A DNA stretch of 64,000 nt from Solenopsis invicta (GCF_016802725.1 NC_052672.1:15324710-15388709); one strand, 5' to 3'; positions 52,700-64,000 are shown, counted from the stretch's first letter. Notes: generated from the letters alone by a model not told the origin. A program made the numbers and translations.

Positions 52700-55170
52700 G
52701 TAAGAATTAATGCCAGTGTTTAACACTTATGCATGCACTAACACCTAGCAAGTAAACTTAAATAAGTAAAATATTAAAAATATGTGGCACATGTATTATA
52801 CTCGTATTAAATAAATACGCATTAAGTAAATACCTATTTACCTGCTGTTTTCTAGCCATTTTGTTTTAAACTCGGGGATTAAAATAAAAGAGTAAACTCA
52901 CAGAAAGAATGAAACGATTTTCATTCCAAGTGTTCGGTTATTATCTTCGTGTTGTATGTTTTACGTACAACACAACAGTTTATATATGGAATTATATTTA
53001 ATAAAGTATCTATATTAGAAAATGAGGGTATTGTATTATAATACTATAAAAATTTAATTGCTCTTTGTGAGAGATCCATGTACAAAATATTTCCTTGAGA
53101 AGACATATATCACACTGTTCATTCACCGCTAATGCGAACATTCATTTACGCACTATCTTATACCATTATTCTCACCTAGCGAGAATTGTTAAGGATAGGT
53201 AATTAAATTTTAAACAGATGTATTGCCATTGAATTATTAAAATTTTAAGACTAATACAAACTACCAAGTTAAAGAAGCCTGACTTATTAATTTACCGTTA
53301 CTTTCGAGATTAAAATATTGATAACTTATACATATATACGAAAAAAATATAATTGGCCATAGTTATGTAAGAAACGTCCAACCCACATGAAGTCCATTTC
53401 GAGAAAAATGCAAATAACATCTGATGTGATCTAAAAATGTAGATAAAAACTGTTTTTTTTTATTTTTATTATTAATTTTAAGCATATATTAGATTTAGAT
53501 CTTTTTTGTTAACGTAGAAAAATGCACGAACTACCAATTAATTACAATAATTAAAAAATGATAATTTTGTGAGTTAGATGTTTCTTGCAAAATTATGATC
53601 AATTATGCAAAATAGCGTCTAAATGATGTTGGTACCGTTAATCCGAGTCAATTCAAGTAAATACTATTTTGTCAGTTTGGCAAAAATTTATTAAGCAAAC
53701 GCGTCCTTTGGGGCCACCCTCATTGGCTGAACCACCACTCATTTCTGTCGTAAAGCGTACGCCTGTGTCTCGGTCGCGCGAGAAAGTCGATCGTCGTTCT
53801 TGCAGCACACGTACGATTCGCGAAGAGTATATACTCCAGCGGCATCTCGCCAACCTCTTTCAACACGGTTAAATATTAGCGGGAAAGACCGGTGCGCTAC
53901 GATAAATTCTAGCCATACGACACGCCAGCGCGCGCCGGCTCGTAAATCGGCCCCGCGCGACATGTATACTTCCAGGCGTCATTAATTAAAAGCCACGCTC
54001 GTTGCCTAGCACCCTCTTGTCCCTTCCTTGAAGATCGGCAGTTCCGTGGCATCCTCGTGAAATATTTAAATTTAGATCTACCGTATGTTCTCGTATAGCG
54101 CAAGATTCTTGAGATTGGTCGTATAATATTTCTGAGGCGAGAAACTAAATAATGAGAATTTTTTTCTTGATTACGTAATGTTGATCTTTTCAAAACGTCA
54201 GTGTCGATTTTCGTGTTTGATTTTACATTTATTTTTAGATTAATAATATTATTTTTCGAGATCACATTACTGATTATTCAGTTCATGACGCAGTTACATT
54301 TTTATTTATGTTTTACTTATTGGTTAATAGTATCTTCATATAATTTACTTTTAGTATCATTATTTCTATCTATAATTAAATCGTAAAATATATATTTAAG
54401 AATACGCTTTTTTATATACCAATATTAATATTTAATTATATTCCGGGAATATTATGTAAAATTTTTTTTTTTTTTTCACGATTAACTGAATTAATAATTC
54501 GATTATATTTTAAGTAGCTCAATACATCTTAACAGTATAATAAGTAAGATCTTAGTAATATATTTGCAATTTTTTGTAAAGATTTATGCAAAGCTGAATT
54601 AGTGTTTAATCAACATTTGTCAATGCACCTCCTGTCAATGTTATATTATAATTTTCGTTCTTAGACGCAATTTTCTAAAAACAGTAGGTATAATCTGACG
54701 GGATAGAACAAGTTTTTTTTTCTAATATTATGTCGCGGATAAGAGTAAGAGACCGATAATTGCGCAAGAGTAAAGAGAAGAGGACTCGCCCCAATCTCAC
54801 CTCCATTCACGTTACGCCGTCGCGATCACGCGAAAACGAGTTTGGCAAGTCGGTTGGTTGAGCCAACATAATCTCGCTTATCTCGATTTGGTCTGATCGG
54901 GCGAGAACCATTCGGAGCAATGCGAAAAAAGTACATGTCGCGTGGTATGAATGGTCGAGTTATTTAAATTATGTTATGTTCGATTACACAGTAAACTAAG
55001 GAAGGAATAAGAATTCTCGGAATTCTAGTAAAAAAATAATGTATATTTAACAAATTTTTTTACTTATTTTTTTTACATAAGATTACCTGATCGGACAGTT
55101 CATGTTTTTGATATGACATGTGATTTGGAAAATACTATTGACGTACATGTTAGTAGAAAGGAAATCACTT

Positions 55171-55176
55171 TTTATT
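55171..55176 (-). terminator. polyadenylation signal AATAAA
   Basis: AATAAA on the minus strand lies 32 nt beyond the TAG stop of the allergen-repeat gene, so the 3' UTR is very short. Cleavage is expected some 10-30 nt further on, at about 55140-55160, which is an inference. Confidence 0.75.
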
Positions 55177-55207
55177 GTAGCATTGATAACAATATTCATT
55201 GAATTAT

Positions 55208-55858
55208 CTAGTGCTTATTGGGAACCTTGATGCCCCAGAGAATCTCCAGCAAGTCCTTGATGACCATGAGATCAATACCGTAACTCCTAGCGTGTTCTAA
55301 AAGCTCCTGGGTTTTGGGGTGAGCGTAAACCTTGTTGACGATCTGTTGGAAGTTGTCGGAACTCAATTGCGCGATGAAATCGGCGAACGCCTTGGATTCT
55401 TTCAACTTCTTGTCGTATAAAGCCTGAAGCTGATCTATAGGCAAGACAGCTAGGATATCATCAACATATCCTCTAATTCCACCGGTGATCTGTGCACCCA
55501 CAACGAAGGAAGGCGGAGTGAGAGGCGGAAGATCGAGAGCCCTGTTCAGTATATTCACGATCTTGTAAATGTCAATGCCGGCATTATGGATGTAATCCAT
55601 CAAAACTTTAATCTCAGACAGGCCTTCTACGTCTTGGACCAGTTGCTTAAATTCCGGGTTTTGGAAGTATTTGATGGCTTTCTGGAACTCGGCGTCTTTC
55701 GTATAGTATTGAACAGTGATATCGACTACCTTCTCCACAGGTATCAAATCCAAGAATTCTTGGATGTCCTTGTAAAGCTCACCTCTGCCAAAATTGGGGA
55801 TCTCAATTTTGGCGGAGGCCGCAGCCACGAAGGCCAACAGTACCAATGCGAATTTCAT
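55208..55858 (-). CDS. secreted insect allergen-related repeat protein (G12/Bla g 1-like)
   Basis: A complete single-exon frame of 216 codons. Residues 1-16 (MKFALVLLAFVAAASA) are a classic signal peptide with an AxA-type cleavage site. The rest matches my knowledge of the insect allergen-related repeat family (Pfam Ins_allergen_rp: cockroach Bla g 1, mosquito G12, beetle and moth gut proteins). These are alpha-helical lipid-binding proteins of the gut lumen or microvillar membrane. Two units align without gaps at a 100-residue offset: EFLDLIP at 34-40 with DILAVLP at 134-140, EFKQLV 69-74 with NFQQIV 169-174, and AGIDIYKIVNIL 93-104 with YGIDLMVIKDLL 193-204. The start is chosen because the ATG directly follows a splice acceptor and begins the signal peptide. 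There is no Cys, and no transmembrane segment beyond the signal. Exact substrate and tissue are inferred from the family. Confidence 0.93.
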   Translation of the reverse strand: MKFALVLLAFVAAASAKIEIPNFGRGELYKDIQEFLDLIPVEKVVDITVQYYTKDAEFQKAIKYFQNPEFKQLVQDVEGLSEIKVLMDYIHNAGIDIYKIVNILNRALDLPPLTPPSFVVGAQITGGIRGYVDDILAVLPIDQLQALYDKKLKESKAFADFIAQLSSDNFQQIVNKVYAHPKTQELLEHARSYGIDLMVIKDLLEILWGIKVPNKH

Positions 55859-56344
55859 CTATGAAAATTAATAATTTTATCCAGATTATTGATGCATTTA
55901 AAAATTATGCGTTTTATATATATATATTTTACATATATTATATCACATTACTGTATATGTTTATATGAATCAAACTTGTGCGTCAAAAATCGTATTAACG
56001 TAAGCAAACTTTTATTATGACATTTATAATGCATCGGAAAATATTTATTGAACATTCATTTCAGCCTTTTTTTATAGGATTTTATAGGATTCATTTCAGC
56101 CACAATTTTTTTATAGGAAAAGATTGCAAATATTCAAATTTTAATGTTATTATTAATCAAACTGTACCGCAACATATTGAGCCATTTAAAATATACGTAG
56201 ACTAGAAGTAAATGATTTATTGTACTGCTTAATTCTTTTTATTTGCAATCTAATATTCAAATTTAAAGTGTTTAACTTTAACATTTAAAGTGTTTAACTT
56301 AAGTCTATTAATAGATGCTTGTAGTCTATTAATGTGATACTCAC
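55859..56344 (-). other. 5' UTR intron of the allergen-repeat gene
   Basis: On the minus strand the donor is AAAAG|GTGAGT (56344-56339) and the acceptor TTAATTTTCATAG (AG at 55860-55859). That gives a 486-nt A/T-rich intron whose 3' end abuts the start codon. It contains two tandem duplications: ATTTAAAGTGTTTAACTT twice at a 22-bp spacing (56261-56300), and ATTCATTTCAGCC twice at 35 bp (56054-56101). GTCTATTAAT is also repeated near the donor. Confidence 0.75.
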
Positions 56345-56395
56345 CTTTTGAAGTGTTGTTGATGATACTTCCTTCTACTCGTAACCCAGCAAACT
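56345..56395 (-). other. untranslated first exon of the allergen-repeat gene
   Basis: The exon runs from the A of a TCAGT initiator (56395) to the last G before GTGAGT (56345), 51 nt with no ATG. Splicing to 55858 gives the start context CAAAAG|ATGA, favourable for insect initiation. It is predicted from core promoter and splice signals, not from transcript data. Confidence 0.7.
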
Positions 56396-56428
56396 GATGC
56401 TTTGTAATTTTTGTCACTGTCTTTTATA
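56394..56428 (-). promoter_or_regulatory. core promoter: TATA box and initiator
   Basis: On the minus strand TATAAAAG (56428-56421) lies upstream of an arthropod initiator TCAGTT (TCAG at 56397-56394). The first T of the TATA box is 33 nt before the initiator A, the usual spacing. A focused TATA/Inr promoter suits a strongly, tissue-specifically expressed gene. Confidence 0.8.
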
Positions 56429-56462
56429 CACGAAACTAGATGTTATTTGTTCAATCTGTGAT

Positions 56463-56677
56463 GATAAGATTATGTATTATCTATGAGTGTTCGATTTTAT
56501 TTTAAGATAAAGTACTTTATAAGATTATTTCACAAAATTATACAATGTTTTAAGATTATGTCGCCGCCCAATAGATTTTTATAGTTTTTGATTATTTATA
56601 ATTTATACGGAATTATAAGTGATATAACACTTTATGAAAGAATGATTTGAAAGAATCGTAATTAATGTATTTTATCT
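56463..56677 (-). promoter_or_regulatory. cluster of GATA-type sites upstream of the promoter
   Basis: GATAAG is at 56463-56468, TTATCT (AGATAA on the other strand) at 56477-56482, AGATAA at 56505-56510 and TTATCT at 56672-56677. The nearest are about 70-90 nt upstream of the predicted start. GATA factors drive midgut and fat-body genes in insects, so gut expression is a reasonable inference. In A/T-rich DNA some of these sites will be chance. Confidence 0.4.
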
Positions 56678-59169
56678 AGTTCATTAATGATAAATTGTAA
56701 CAGGATATTTAATTATTTTAATTTTATTTTAATTTTACTAATTTGTAGATTTTATTTAAAACATCTTGTTTCTAGATGATAAAAGAGAACATTTTTATGA
56801 TAAATAGGAAGTAATGATATCAGATTTATAATATGTAAGATACACATAAAAAAATGTATAAATTACTTTTAAAGACAAAAATAGAATTTTCATTAAATTT
56901 TAGTTTTTATACTTTCGTAATATGTTCTATTTATTAAATATGTATTCAAACATAAATAGATTTTTTTGCGATACAAAGTTAATTTTCTTACATAATATAT
57001 CTGTTTGTTGTAAAGATTGAAAAAAATATTGTTGAAATCAGTTTGCATTTATCTTAATCTAAATTGATAACGTGCACGTGCGTTATCAAACGAAATTAAT
57101 CATTGCTCCAGCAAATACGCAATCAAAATTTCCATCAAAACAAATATTTTCGATAAGTTTTCTAGAAAGATTATGGAATTTTATCTAAACCTTTATTTAT
57201 TATATTTTCTGTAAACTTTTATTATTTCTGAAAAATATTCATTTTACTATAGCCCATATTCTTAAAATATCTTTTTTTTCCATTTTTTCCGTCCGATCAT
57301 CGTATCTTTTTATAGCCTCAAGGCAACAACTAAGGCTGCCCTAAGCGATGCCTTTCTTTTTTTTTTACAATTCTTCCATACATTACGTTACTTTACATTC
57401 GCTACAAACTATCATTATCGCATTACTAGAATTTCCGTAGCATGTTTTACACTCATCTGTTCGCATACCATTAATCGATTAAAATCTGCTTAAGATCTAT
57501 CGTTTTTTTTTCCGTTTATTCGTTCCGTTACATTATCCACGGTTCCATTTGGAATTCATGGAATTACGAAGTCTATCATTCGACGAAAATTGGATTTAGC
57601 TTCATAAATCTTTGGATTTTTCAGCCATTTTTTCTCAACGGTTAATCTGCCGCCGAAAAAAAGCCTATCATGAATCGAATTGTTCCTGTATCGATTATGA
57701 GGATGAAATTAGTACTTATTTAAAAAAAGTTTGTAGAATATATGCAAGCGAGCAATAATTCGTAACCGTGAGAAAATGCCCGTTATGCGTCGTCGCGATG
57801 AGGAAACGATCTTGCCTATTCTTTAATCGTGCCTCGATCATGTGGATTCTATGTTCGATCTCACGCCTCGTCGATCGCCGATTTTAGATGCTTTAGTTCC
57901 GCTTTCGTTATCGCTGCTGGGCGCGAACACGTGTTTCACTAAATGGAATAACGTTGTTTCTGTCGTAAATGCAATTCTGTGGCGATTAAGTTAAGATTCA
58001 TAAATATCTTTCTGCTTCACAGTAACAATCTCGTGTAATCATACGCTACATTATTGCGTGCTAGTTTTAGCGTCATTTTCGAGTTATTATTTTTTATGCA
58101 TTGAAGAAAATAATTGTTATTTTTATCATTAAATGCAATTAATACGCATCCAAGTAACAGAATAAGTTATTTTTTTCCTCAAATTTTTTATCTCTTGCAT
58201 GGCTATATCTATATGATTATTAATCTTATCGAAAATCAAGTCCATAAAACTTTATTGTAATCTATGCTGAAGTATTCACACCTGTGACCGCATCATCAGT
58301 GTCGCGAATCTTTTACGCGAAAGATTTGTATTTTTCCTGTTATTTACGCGATTATTGATTGCGTAAGCACGCGCTTTAATCCTTTTCGTGAATCTCTTTG
58401 TAGATTCTCGCTTCGATTATTAAGTATCATTGACGCGATTTAGAGTTTCATCAGAGTAGTGGTTTGAGTCGAACGCAAATTGGTTGCTGAGACTGTTCTC
58501 GTTGTCTCACGGTCTTTGTTCTTCACCATCGACCTTTCACATCAATCTCGTTTACTTGAAATTTTGATCAGTTACCAAAATGAGTGATGTATTCATTATT
58601 AAAAAGTCGATATAATTTCAGTGAATTAGAAATTCAATATTTCAAATCTGTAAAGTTTATATCAATAATTGCGTGAAATTAAAGTGAGATTAAACCTAGG
58701 AAATATTTGAAGTGATTTTTTATTTTGAGTTAAAATATTTGAAGCATCTTATTTAGATGTTCTCGATGTTTAAAGCACAATGTATATGAAATTTAATATT
58801 TTTCAAACATTAATTAAACGCTCTGTTTATTTTAAATATAAATATGTTCAGTTTTTTGTGTAAAAGTCTTTAGTTTTGTCGATGGGTGAAAGTTGATAAT
58901 TAAATTCTTTTCACGAAAGTAATATTTTTATAACGTTTTTTTTTTTGTTCGTTTTGTTGCATTGAGTGGCAAGCTATGGTTATATTCTCGATTATACGGC
59001 GCTATTGGAGGTTCGAGTATTTCGTGCGGTTGAAGTGTTTCACTATGCGTTTGTTATGCTAATCTAAAGTAACATGCTCTTTACCTCGTCCGACAAGGCG
59101 AGACGAGCACGTCAATCTCTCAAAAAGAATGACGTAATGGCTCCAAAATCGTTTTTTTCCGCCTGCCAG

Positions 59170-59195
59170 CCTCTCTCTCTCTCTCTCTTCTCTCT
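59170..59195. repeat. (CT)n microsatellite
   Basis: CTCTCTCT run of about 26 bp just upstream of the candidate exon at 59295. It could equally serve as a pyrimidine tract. Confidence 0.85.
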
Positions 59196-59294
59196 TTACG
59201 TCGCTGCTTAAGATGCACGTGTCGGTTTGAGCGTATGAAGCGTTTGTTAAGAGTCGATTTTGCTAAGAGTCATTATTTTTCTTACGTTTCGAAG

Positions 59295-59420
59295 CCCGCG
59301 AAGCGACTTTCGGCCGCGATTTTAGGAGTCGTAAAATCAACCATGCCAGAGTTCGACGAAAAAACGAGAGGCCCGAAAACTACCACCGGCGGAAGAGGCC
59401 TTCTACGTCCAGAAGTTTAG
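59295..59420 (+). other. possible terminal coding exon, weak
   Basis: After the acceptor-like TTTCTTACGTTTCGAAG (ending 59294), a frame of 41 codons runs to a TAG. It is entered in phase 0, the phase left by the exon ending at 32064. The peptide is plausible and non-repetitive (MPEFDEKTRGPKTTTGGRGL near the end), with about 37% G-initial codons. There is no AATAAA close behind it and no homology that I recognise. A phase match alone has a one-in-three chance. Confidence 0.15.
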
Positions 59421-62400
59421 CGAAATTGCACCGGTTGATGACTGTTATTACTGACGAAATTAAACTCGTTCCGAGAGTATTCTACGGGCCGATCTTCCCG
59501 GCTGCAAAAAAAGTGATTTAAAAGGCGAGGCGAGGATTAAACAATTCCTTTCGCGAACGCGCAATAAAACGTGCACTGTATCCACGCATCGGCGTTGGAT
59601 ACATAGTAGAAGTTTTGTGAATTTCATCCTCGTTTCTTGCCCCATGCAGGGCTACTTCGGAGCACGCACGACTTTCTGGACCGTAATGGTCGAAAAGTTC
59701 GAGTCGTTGCTGTTGCAATAAAATCGTGGGTCAATGGCCGATGCAACGTCGCGTCGCTGTTACTATCGAAGATAAAGTATATTTTAGGAGTCGTGCGGCT
59801 AAAATTTAATCAAGCAAGAGTCTCCTAAATTGCCGTTGGGAAGCGAAAGCGCTCCCAGGAGATCAAAATCAACGACCATTTGGCGTTTCAGTTAGACATT
59901 GCCTCGCAAAATAGGATTCCTCTTCGATGCGGGCGGAATATTAGAATTGCTAGTGATCGAAGAAAGTTGATTAAAGTTTGATTGATTTAGGAATTTCCTC
60001 GTTAGGGAAATAAAATTGATTGGAAATCGAAACATCATTATAAATTGTGAAATAATTACAAGTGAAACACATTCATGATTATTATTCATGATTATTATTT
60101 TTATTACTCAGAAATATCGTAAAACTCAATATCGCACATCTCGCTGGAAGATAGCCTTTAAAAACATTTGTTATCTTTATCGATCTGTTATTCGACCATT
60201 CGCACTTTGTCCCGTGCATGTCTCACGAATTAGCTCGTTTTGTTTGCGTGTATTTCACATTTTTAAAATGATTGTACAACTAAAATTCAACAAGAATTAG
60301 GATATTTTTTTTTCACATCAATTTCAATTTATTATTTTTGAATTTTTAATTTACAAGATTATTAATGCATTTTAAATATTGAAATTCATGAAGACTTTGA
60401 TTAAATTAATTCGAATATATCGATCTCAAGTAACTTTCTGTCGATGACTTATTAGGCCCACCACCCGTAATTATTTCAGCGATATCCGGGAGTTACGACT
60501 TTGTCGTACATTGCCCCGACGACACCCGCGATTGACCATTCCTTTCGCATATAATTGCACAGGACGGAGACAGCATCATAAATAATTTTTGTACGCTTTT
60601 TCGCCGTCGTATTAATTCGCGATTAATCTTCGAGGCGAAAGTCGAGGCGAGTGTCGAGCCCTACTTTAACTCGAACGTGTTAAAAAAATGCACGCTCGTA
60701 GCCTCTCGTATTTAATGCTTTCCCGGGAAGAACTACAAGAGTAATGAATGCCGAGCAGTTGTAATTAAAGTAACGATCAACAACATTAATACTGTCATAA
60801 ACGATATGCACTGGAACTCGTTTAAGTCCCTTCTTTCCGTATGTGAGATCAGATTGTGTTCCCTGTGATTTAGAACGAGTTCGAAAAACAAAATCGAAAA
60901 AATGTATCGTAACGGCAGCAATACATTTCCAATAAATGCCTTTTTTCTTTTTTATGCCACGTATGCGCTTGCAGACGTCGGTAATTGCTAATATACATTA
61001 ATTAGCGTTATTGGATATTTATGAAAAATTTGTGTCGTTAAATAAGAAAAGACGCTGTTAAATATATAAAATGCCTCAGAATTATATTCGCTTACTTCGA
61101 ATTACAAGTATGAAACGACGAAGGAAAGCCTTGTAATATTAAAAAATAAATGCCAATAACGTACAAGTTTCAAGATAAAATTATTACTTCTTAGAACTAA
61201 TATGTTAAAAAAAAAACAAAATTTAATTTTGAATAAAATTTTTTGGGATTATTACAGGAATTTGAAAAATTGAAAACAAGTATCTTAAGAGATTATTTAT
61301 CACCTAATGTTTATATAAATTTTGAATAAAATTTCTATTTACATAAAATTAACACGAAATTAAACACCCAAATAATAAATTTTGTTACTTGTTTATATTT
61401 CTAGAGCATACTTTGCCCAAATTAAAATATTTCTGTATTTCTAACTCCATAATTAAATATATTAATAAGTTGGGTATTTTAGACCGGTGTTATTTATAGA
61501 TCTATAATTAAAACCTTAATATTTAGCCTTTACTTGAGTCTTACTCGAAAATAATTTTCGTTAGTTACGGAACACTTAGCGCATTAACTTGCATCCAATC
61601 TAATGACTGACGCCGTACGCGGGCGCATGCGGAATGTTTAGCATGGACCCATTATTACCTTTTTCTACATATCTTCGCGGCGTAAGAACGATATCTGAGC
61701 CGCGCGACCGGCCGATCTCGCAGTTGTCGGCGCACGTGGCGATAACGACGTGTCCGCGGGCACGCTCGACGATATTTACGGCGCTCTTTGCATCGAATAC
61801 GGTGGGATCGAGCGAGCGCACGAGGTATACGTATCTCTCGCTTCGAGCTTTCGATCGCGGGCCGATCGTTCCTGCGATTTTTCTCGACGACGTTGGATCG
61901 CGTAACGAACGGGAGCGACTGCGGTCGCCACGAATGTTACAGTATGTGCATTAGGCGTGCGTACGCGGAATGCATGCGGCGCGGCGGCGTGGCGAATGCC
62001 GCGTACGCACTCGTCGAATCGCGAATCTCGCGGAGCGATCTTTATGGCGAACTATACCACACAGCTAACGATACCACGCACTCGTCTGGTGCGTTGCCCG
62101 CGGGTTCGCGTAATATCGACGGTACGAATTATCTAACCGTGCGGAGGTTTACCAAGCGATTTTTGACGCAGGTATATGCGCAAATTATAAGAAAAATCTT
62201 CAATGCATTTCGAATCTCACATCTGAATGTAACATTATTTTCGAAAGAAATGCTGATACTTGGCGATTGATGAGTAGAATGATACACTGACAAATTTTCA
62301 ATTTCGAAAGGGCACATTGTAAAAAGAATTATGTCTGATGGGAACAGAGACGCATGTATCTCAGAAAAACAAATGGGCTTCTAATAATAATGTAGCATAA

Positions 62401-63593
62401 AAAATCGATTTGTGTAGATATTAGCGCATTTATTTTATGAAATATATTTATTAAAGTTTTAATTTCTAATGAATGTAAATTATATTTTATAATAGTTTAC
62501 AAGTGTTGACGCATTAAGTAAAAATTGTGCATCTAAATTTATAGGTTTATGCGATTAATTTTTGTAATTTTAAAAATAAATTGAAAACAGAGGATAATGC
62601 ACGAGTATTCAAGAGTGCATCTTAAATTGTTTCTGCGTGTGCGCATGTCGTCAGAGATGCCGCAATGAATGTTTGCGCAATAGTTCTCTGATCGATGACA
62701 TAAATGCACGCAAGAGCAGCGATTGGCGATGATATGCTACACGAAATGTTGCACGGTATATTATTGTAAGTATGACACGTTATGTCGTATCAATCAAACC
62801 GGCTGATTCACGATTGAGTTCGAATGTCGGCGTCGTCTGTTGTCGCAACGTTTCGATACTTGCAAGATTATTCTTATCGATGAAAGAAGTACATTAGTTG
62901 TACTTGAATACCACCTCGTTTGTTGTCTTCAAAGACCATTGACTCTTTATAAGCAGTAACTAATGTAAAAGAGACATAATGCAGCGTACTATATCCTTTC
63001 AGTTCTTTTTTTTTTTAGAAGAAAAACGGAACTGTCTTTACAATGGAGGCATATAAATTCTTTATTATTAAATTATGCTTTATAACTTTCTTCATTATAC
63101 AATTATATATTCATGTTATACCATTATCGAGTATTTAACTTGCGACATTTGTTTTATTATTCGTGGTTATATGAGCGCATTGTGAATGTGAAATTCGATA
63201 AAATTTTTTATTTACATCATGACATTTTATTATTCGATTTGATTTTATTACTTATTTTGTATATTTATTTCTTTCTTCTTTCCGCTAAGAGGAGAATGTT
63301 TTACAACAATCGATTTCTAGAAATTTGCTAAATAATTTAATTAGAAATGCCCGAACATTATTTTATAAATATTTGATTAGATCTATGAATAAATATGATG
63401 TTTGGATCCGTTAGGTATCAATTTAAGTCAGCGCTGTTGTGCTGGGTATGTGTTGGCGCGTTGAAAACGAAAGTATTTCTCCGTTTCGAAGGGCGTCCTG
63501 TTATACCTGTACTTACGCCCACCGCGAGTGCGTTGGCCGTCGTTTCGCAAAGTGTATCGAGCCGAGCAGACCGGCTCTCAAGCTTTCCTACCA

Positions 63594-63622
<29 letters not shown>
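63594..63622. repeat. (CGT)n trinucleotide tract
   Basis: Nine to ten CGT triplets. They are read as Val or Thr runs in the chance frames on either strand. Confidence 0.9.
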
Positions 63623-63624
<2 letters not shown>

Positions 63625-64000
63625 GGCCGGCCACTGGGGCGAACTCGTAACGAGTTCGCAACGATCTCCCGGAACGATTGTCTCGTGATTTATAGCTATG
63701 CGTACATCGCGCCGAGAGTATCGCACATTTGCACGTATTATCCTGCGTGTATCATCCGCAAAAGCGTTTCAACCGGGTATTTCGAGGATACGGGTTACGT
63801 CCAAGGAGAATCAATTCTCTCGCCTCGGGCTTTCTCCGTTTCCGGCTTCTCTATGTTGGTCAAGTCGAATTCGTCTCGAAAGCTCTCGTTTCTTCTCCAT
63901 TATCTTGACCGACTAGAGCTAGATGCGCCGCGAGGGGTTTTCTCGATTGGTGTGATCGAGCGAGAGCACGTTCGGAAGTACGACGATCTCTTTGGCCGGG

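Larger units (their letters stand above)
32065..55150. other. region between the split gene's last seen exon and the allergen-repeat gene
   Basis: No exon here is strong enough to call. The donor at 32065 says the plus-strand gene continues, so part of this interval should be intron. CpG-rich blocks (about 34050-35320, 36100-38100, 38820-41420, 43300-44700, 45000-45600, 46600-47450, 51360-52700) alternate with A/T-rich ones (33080-33960, 35400-36000, 42000-43250, 47450-47930, 52700-53640, 54050-54720). Open frames up to 166 codons appear in the CpG-rich blocks on both strands without splice support. Repeats, a candidate small frame at 40238 and a GC-rich block at 51361 are listed separately. 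Confidence 0.5.
56680..64000. other. downstream non-coding region
   Basis: This part is A/T-rich to about 57700, mixed to 59000, then alternates between CpG-rich (59000-60000, 60420-60960, 61560-62280, 63400-64000) and A/T-rich DNA. I see no complete gene. Open frames (for example 61788-62270 and 63395-63688) coincide with CpG-rich or trinucleotide-repeat DNA. One short candidate exon at 59295 is listed separately. If the plus-strand split gene extends this far, its remaining exons are short or not recognisable by eye. Confidence 0.5.

Noticed and set aside
55586..55864. Plus-strand frame over the allergen-repeat gene
   Set aside because: It is antisense to a well-supported coding exon, hence a shadow frame.
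61788..62270. 160-codon plus-strand frame
   Set aside because: Lies in CpG-rich DNA with overlapping frames. A CAG|GTATAT donor-like site is present, but the peptide shows no domain or coding bias.

Overview
This is intergenic and intronic DNA from an insect nuclear genome. I infer Hymenoptera, most likely an ant. CpG-rich blocks alternate with A/T-rich stretches, introns are very long, (CA)n, (GA)n and (CGCA)n microsatellites are abundant, and the one recognisable complete gene belongs to the insect-specific allergen-repeat (G12/Bla g 1) family. There are no bacterial-style operons. I found no rRNA, tRNA or CRISPR array, and no reverse transcriptase or transposase that I could recognise.

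Layout. Positions 1-8390 hold repeats and microsatellites and no coding exon I can support. A plus-strand gene is represented by two internal coding exons, 8391-9269 (293 codons) and 31867-32064 (66 codons). Both are bounded by good splice signals and both start and end in phase 0, separated by an apparent 22.6 kb intron. The first encodes a highly charged, probably disordered segment. The second encodes a compact stretch with amphipathic-helix character. I do not recognise the family. The 5' end lies upstream or in unrecognised exons, and the donor at 32065 shows the gene continues downstream. Positions 32065-55150 contain repeats, a GC-rich block at about 51.36-52.7 kb that could be a promoter or 5' exon, and a few weak ORF candidates.

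At 55208-55858 on the minus strand is a complete single-exon coding sequence for a 216-residue secreted protein of the insect allergen-related repeat family. It has two units at an exact 100-residue offset. Its gene structure is readable: TATA box, TCAGT initiator, a 51-nt non-coding first exon, a 486-nt intron whose acceptor abuts the ATG, and an AATAAA 32 nt after the stop. GATA-type sites upstream suggest gut expression, which is inference. If the plus-strand gene runs past 56 kb, this gene is nested in its intron on the opposite strand.

Mobile-element traces are non-autonomous: two inverted copies of an A/T-rich element (65-345 and 33254-33664), a palindromic MITE-like element (19146-19335), and another inverted-repeat element (43850-44019). 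Most long open frames in the window are chance products of CpG-rich, stop-poor DNA or of microsatellites. I see no convincing previously undescribed multi-gene system. The best leads are the unrecognised split gene, the coding-like frames at 17832-18122 and 40238-40465, and the compact promoter of the allergen-repeat gene.
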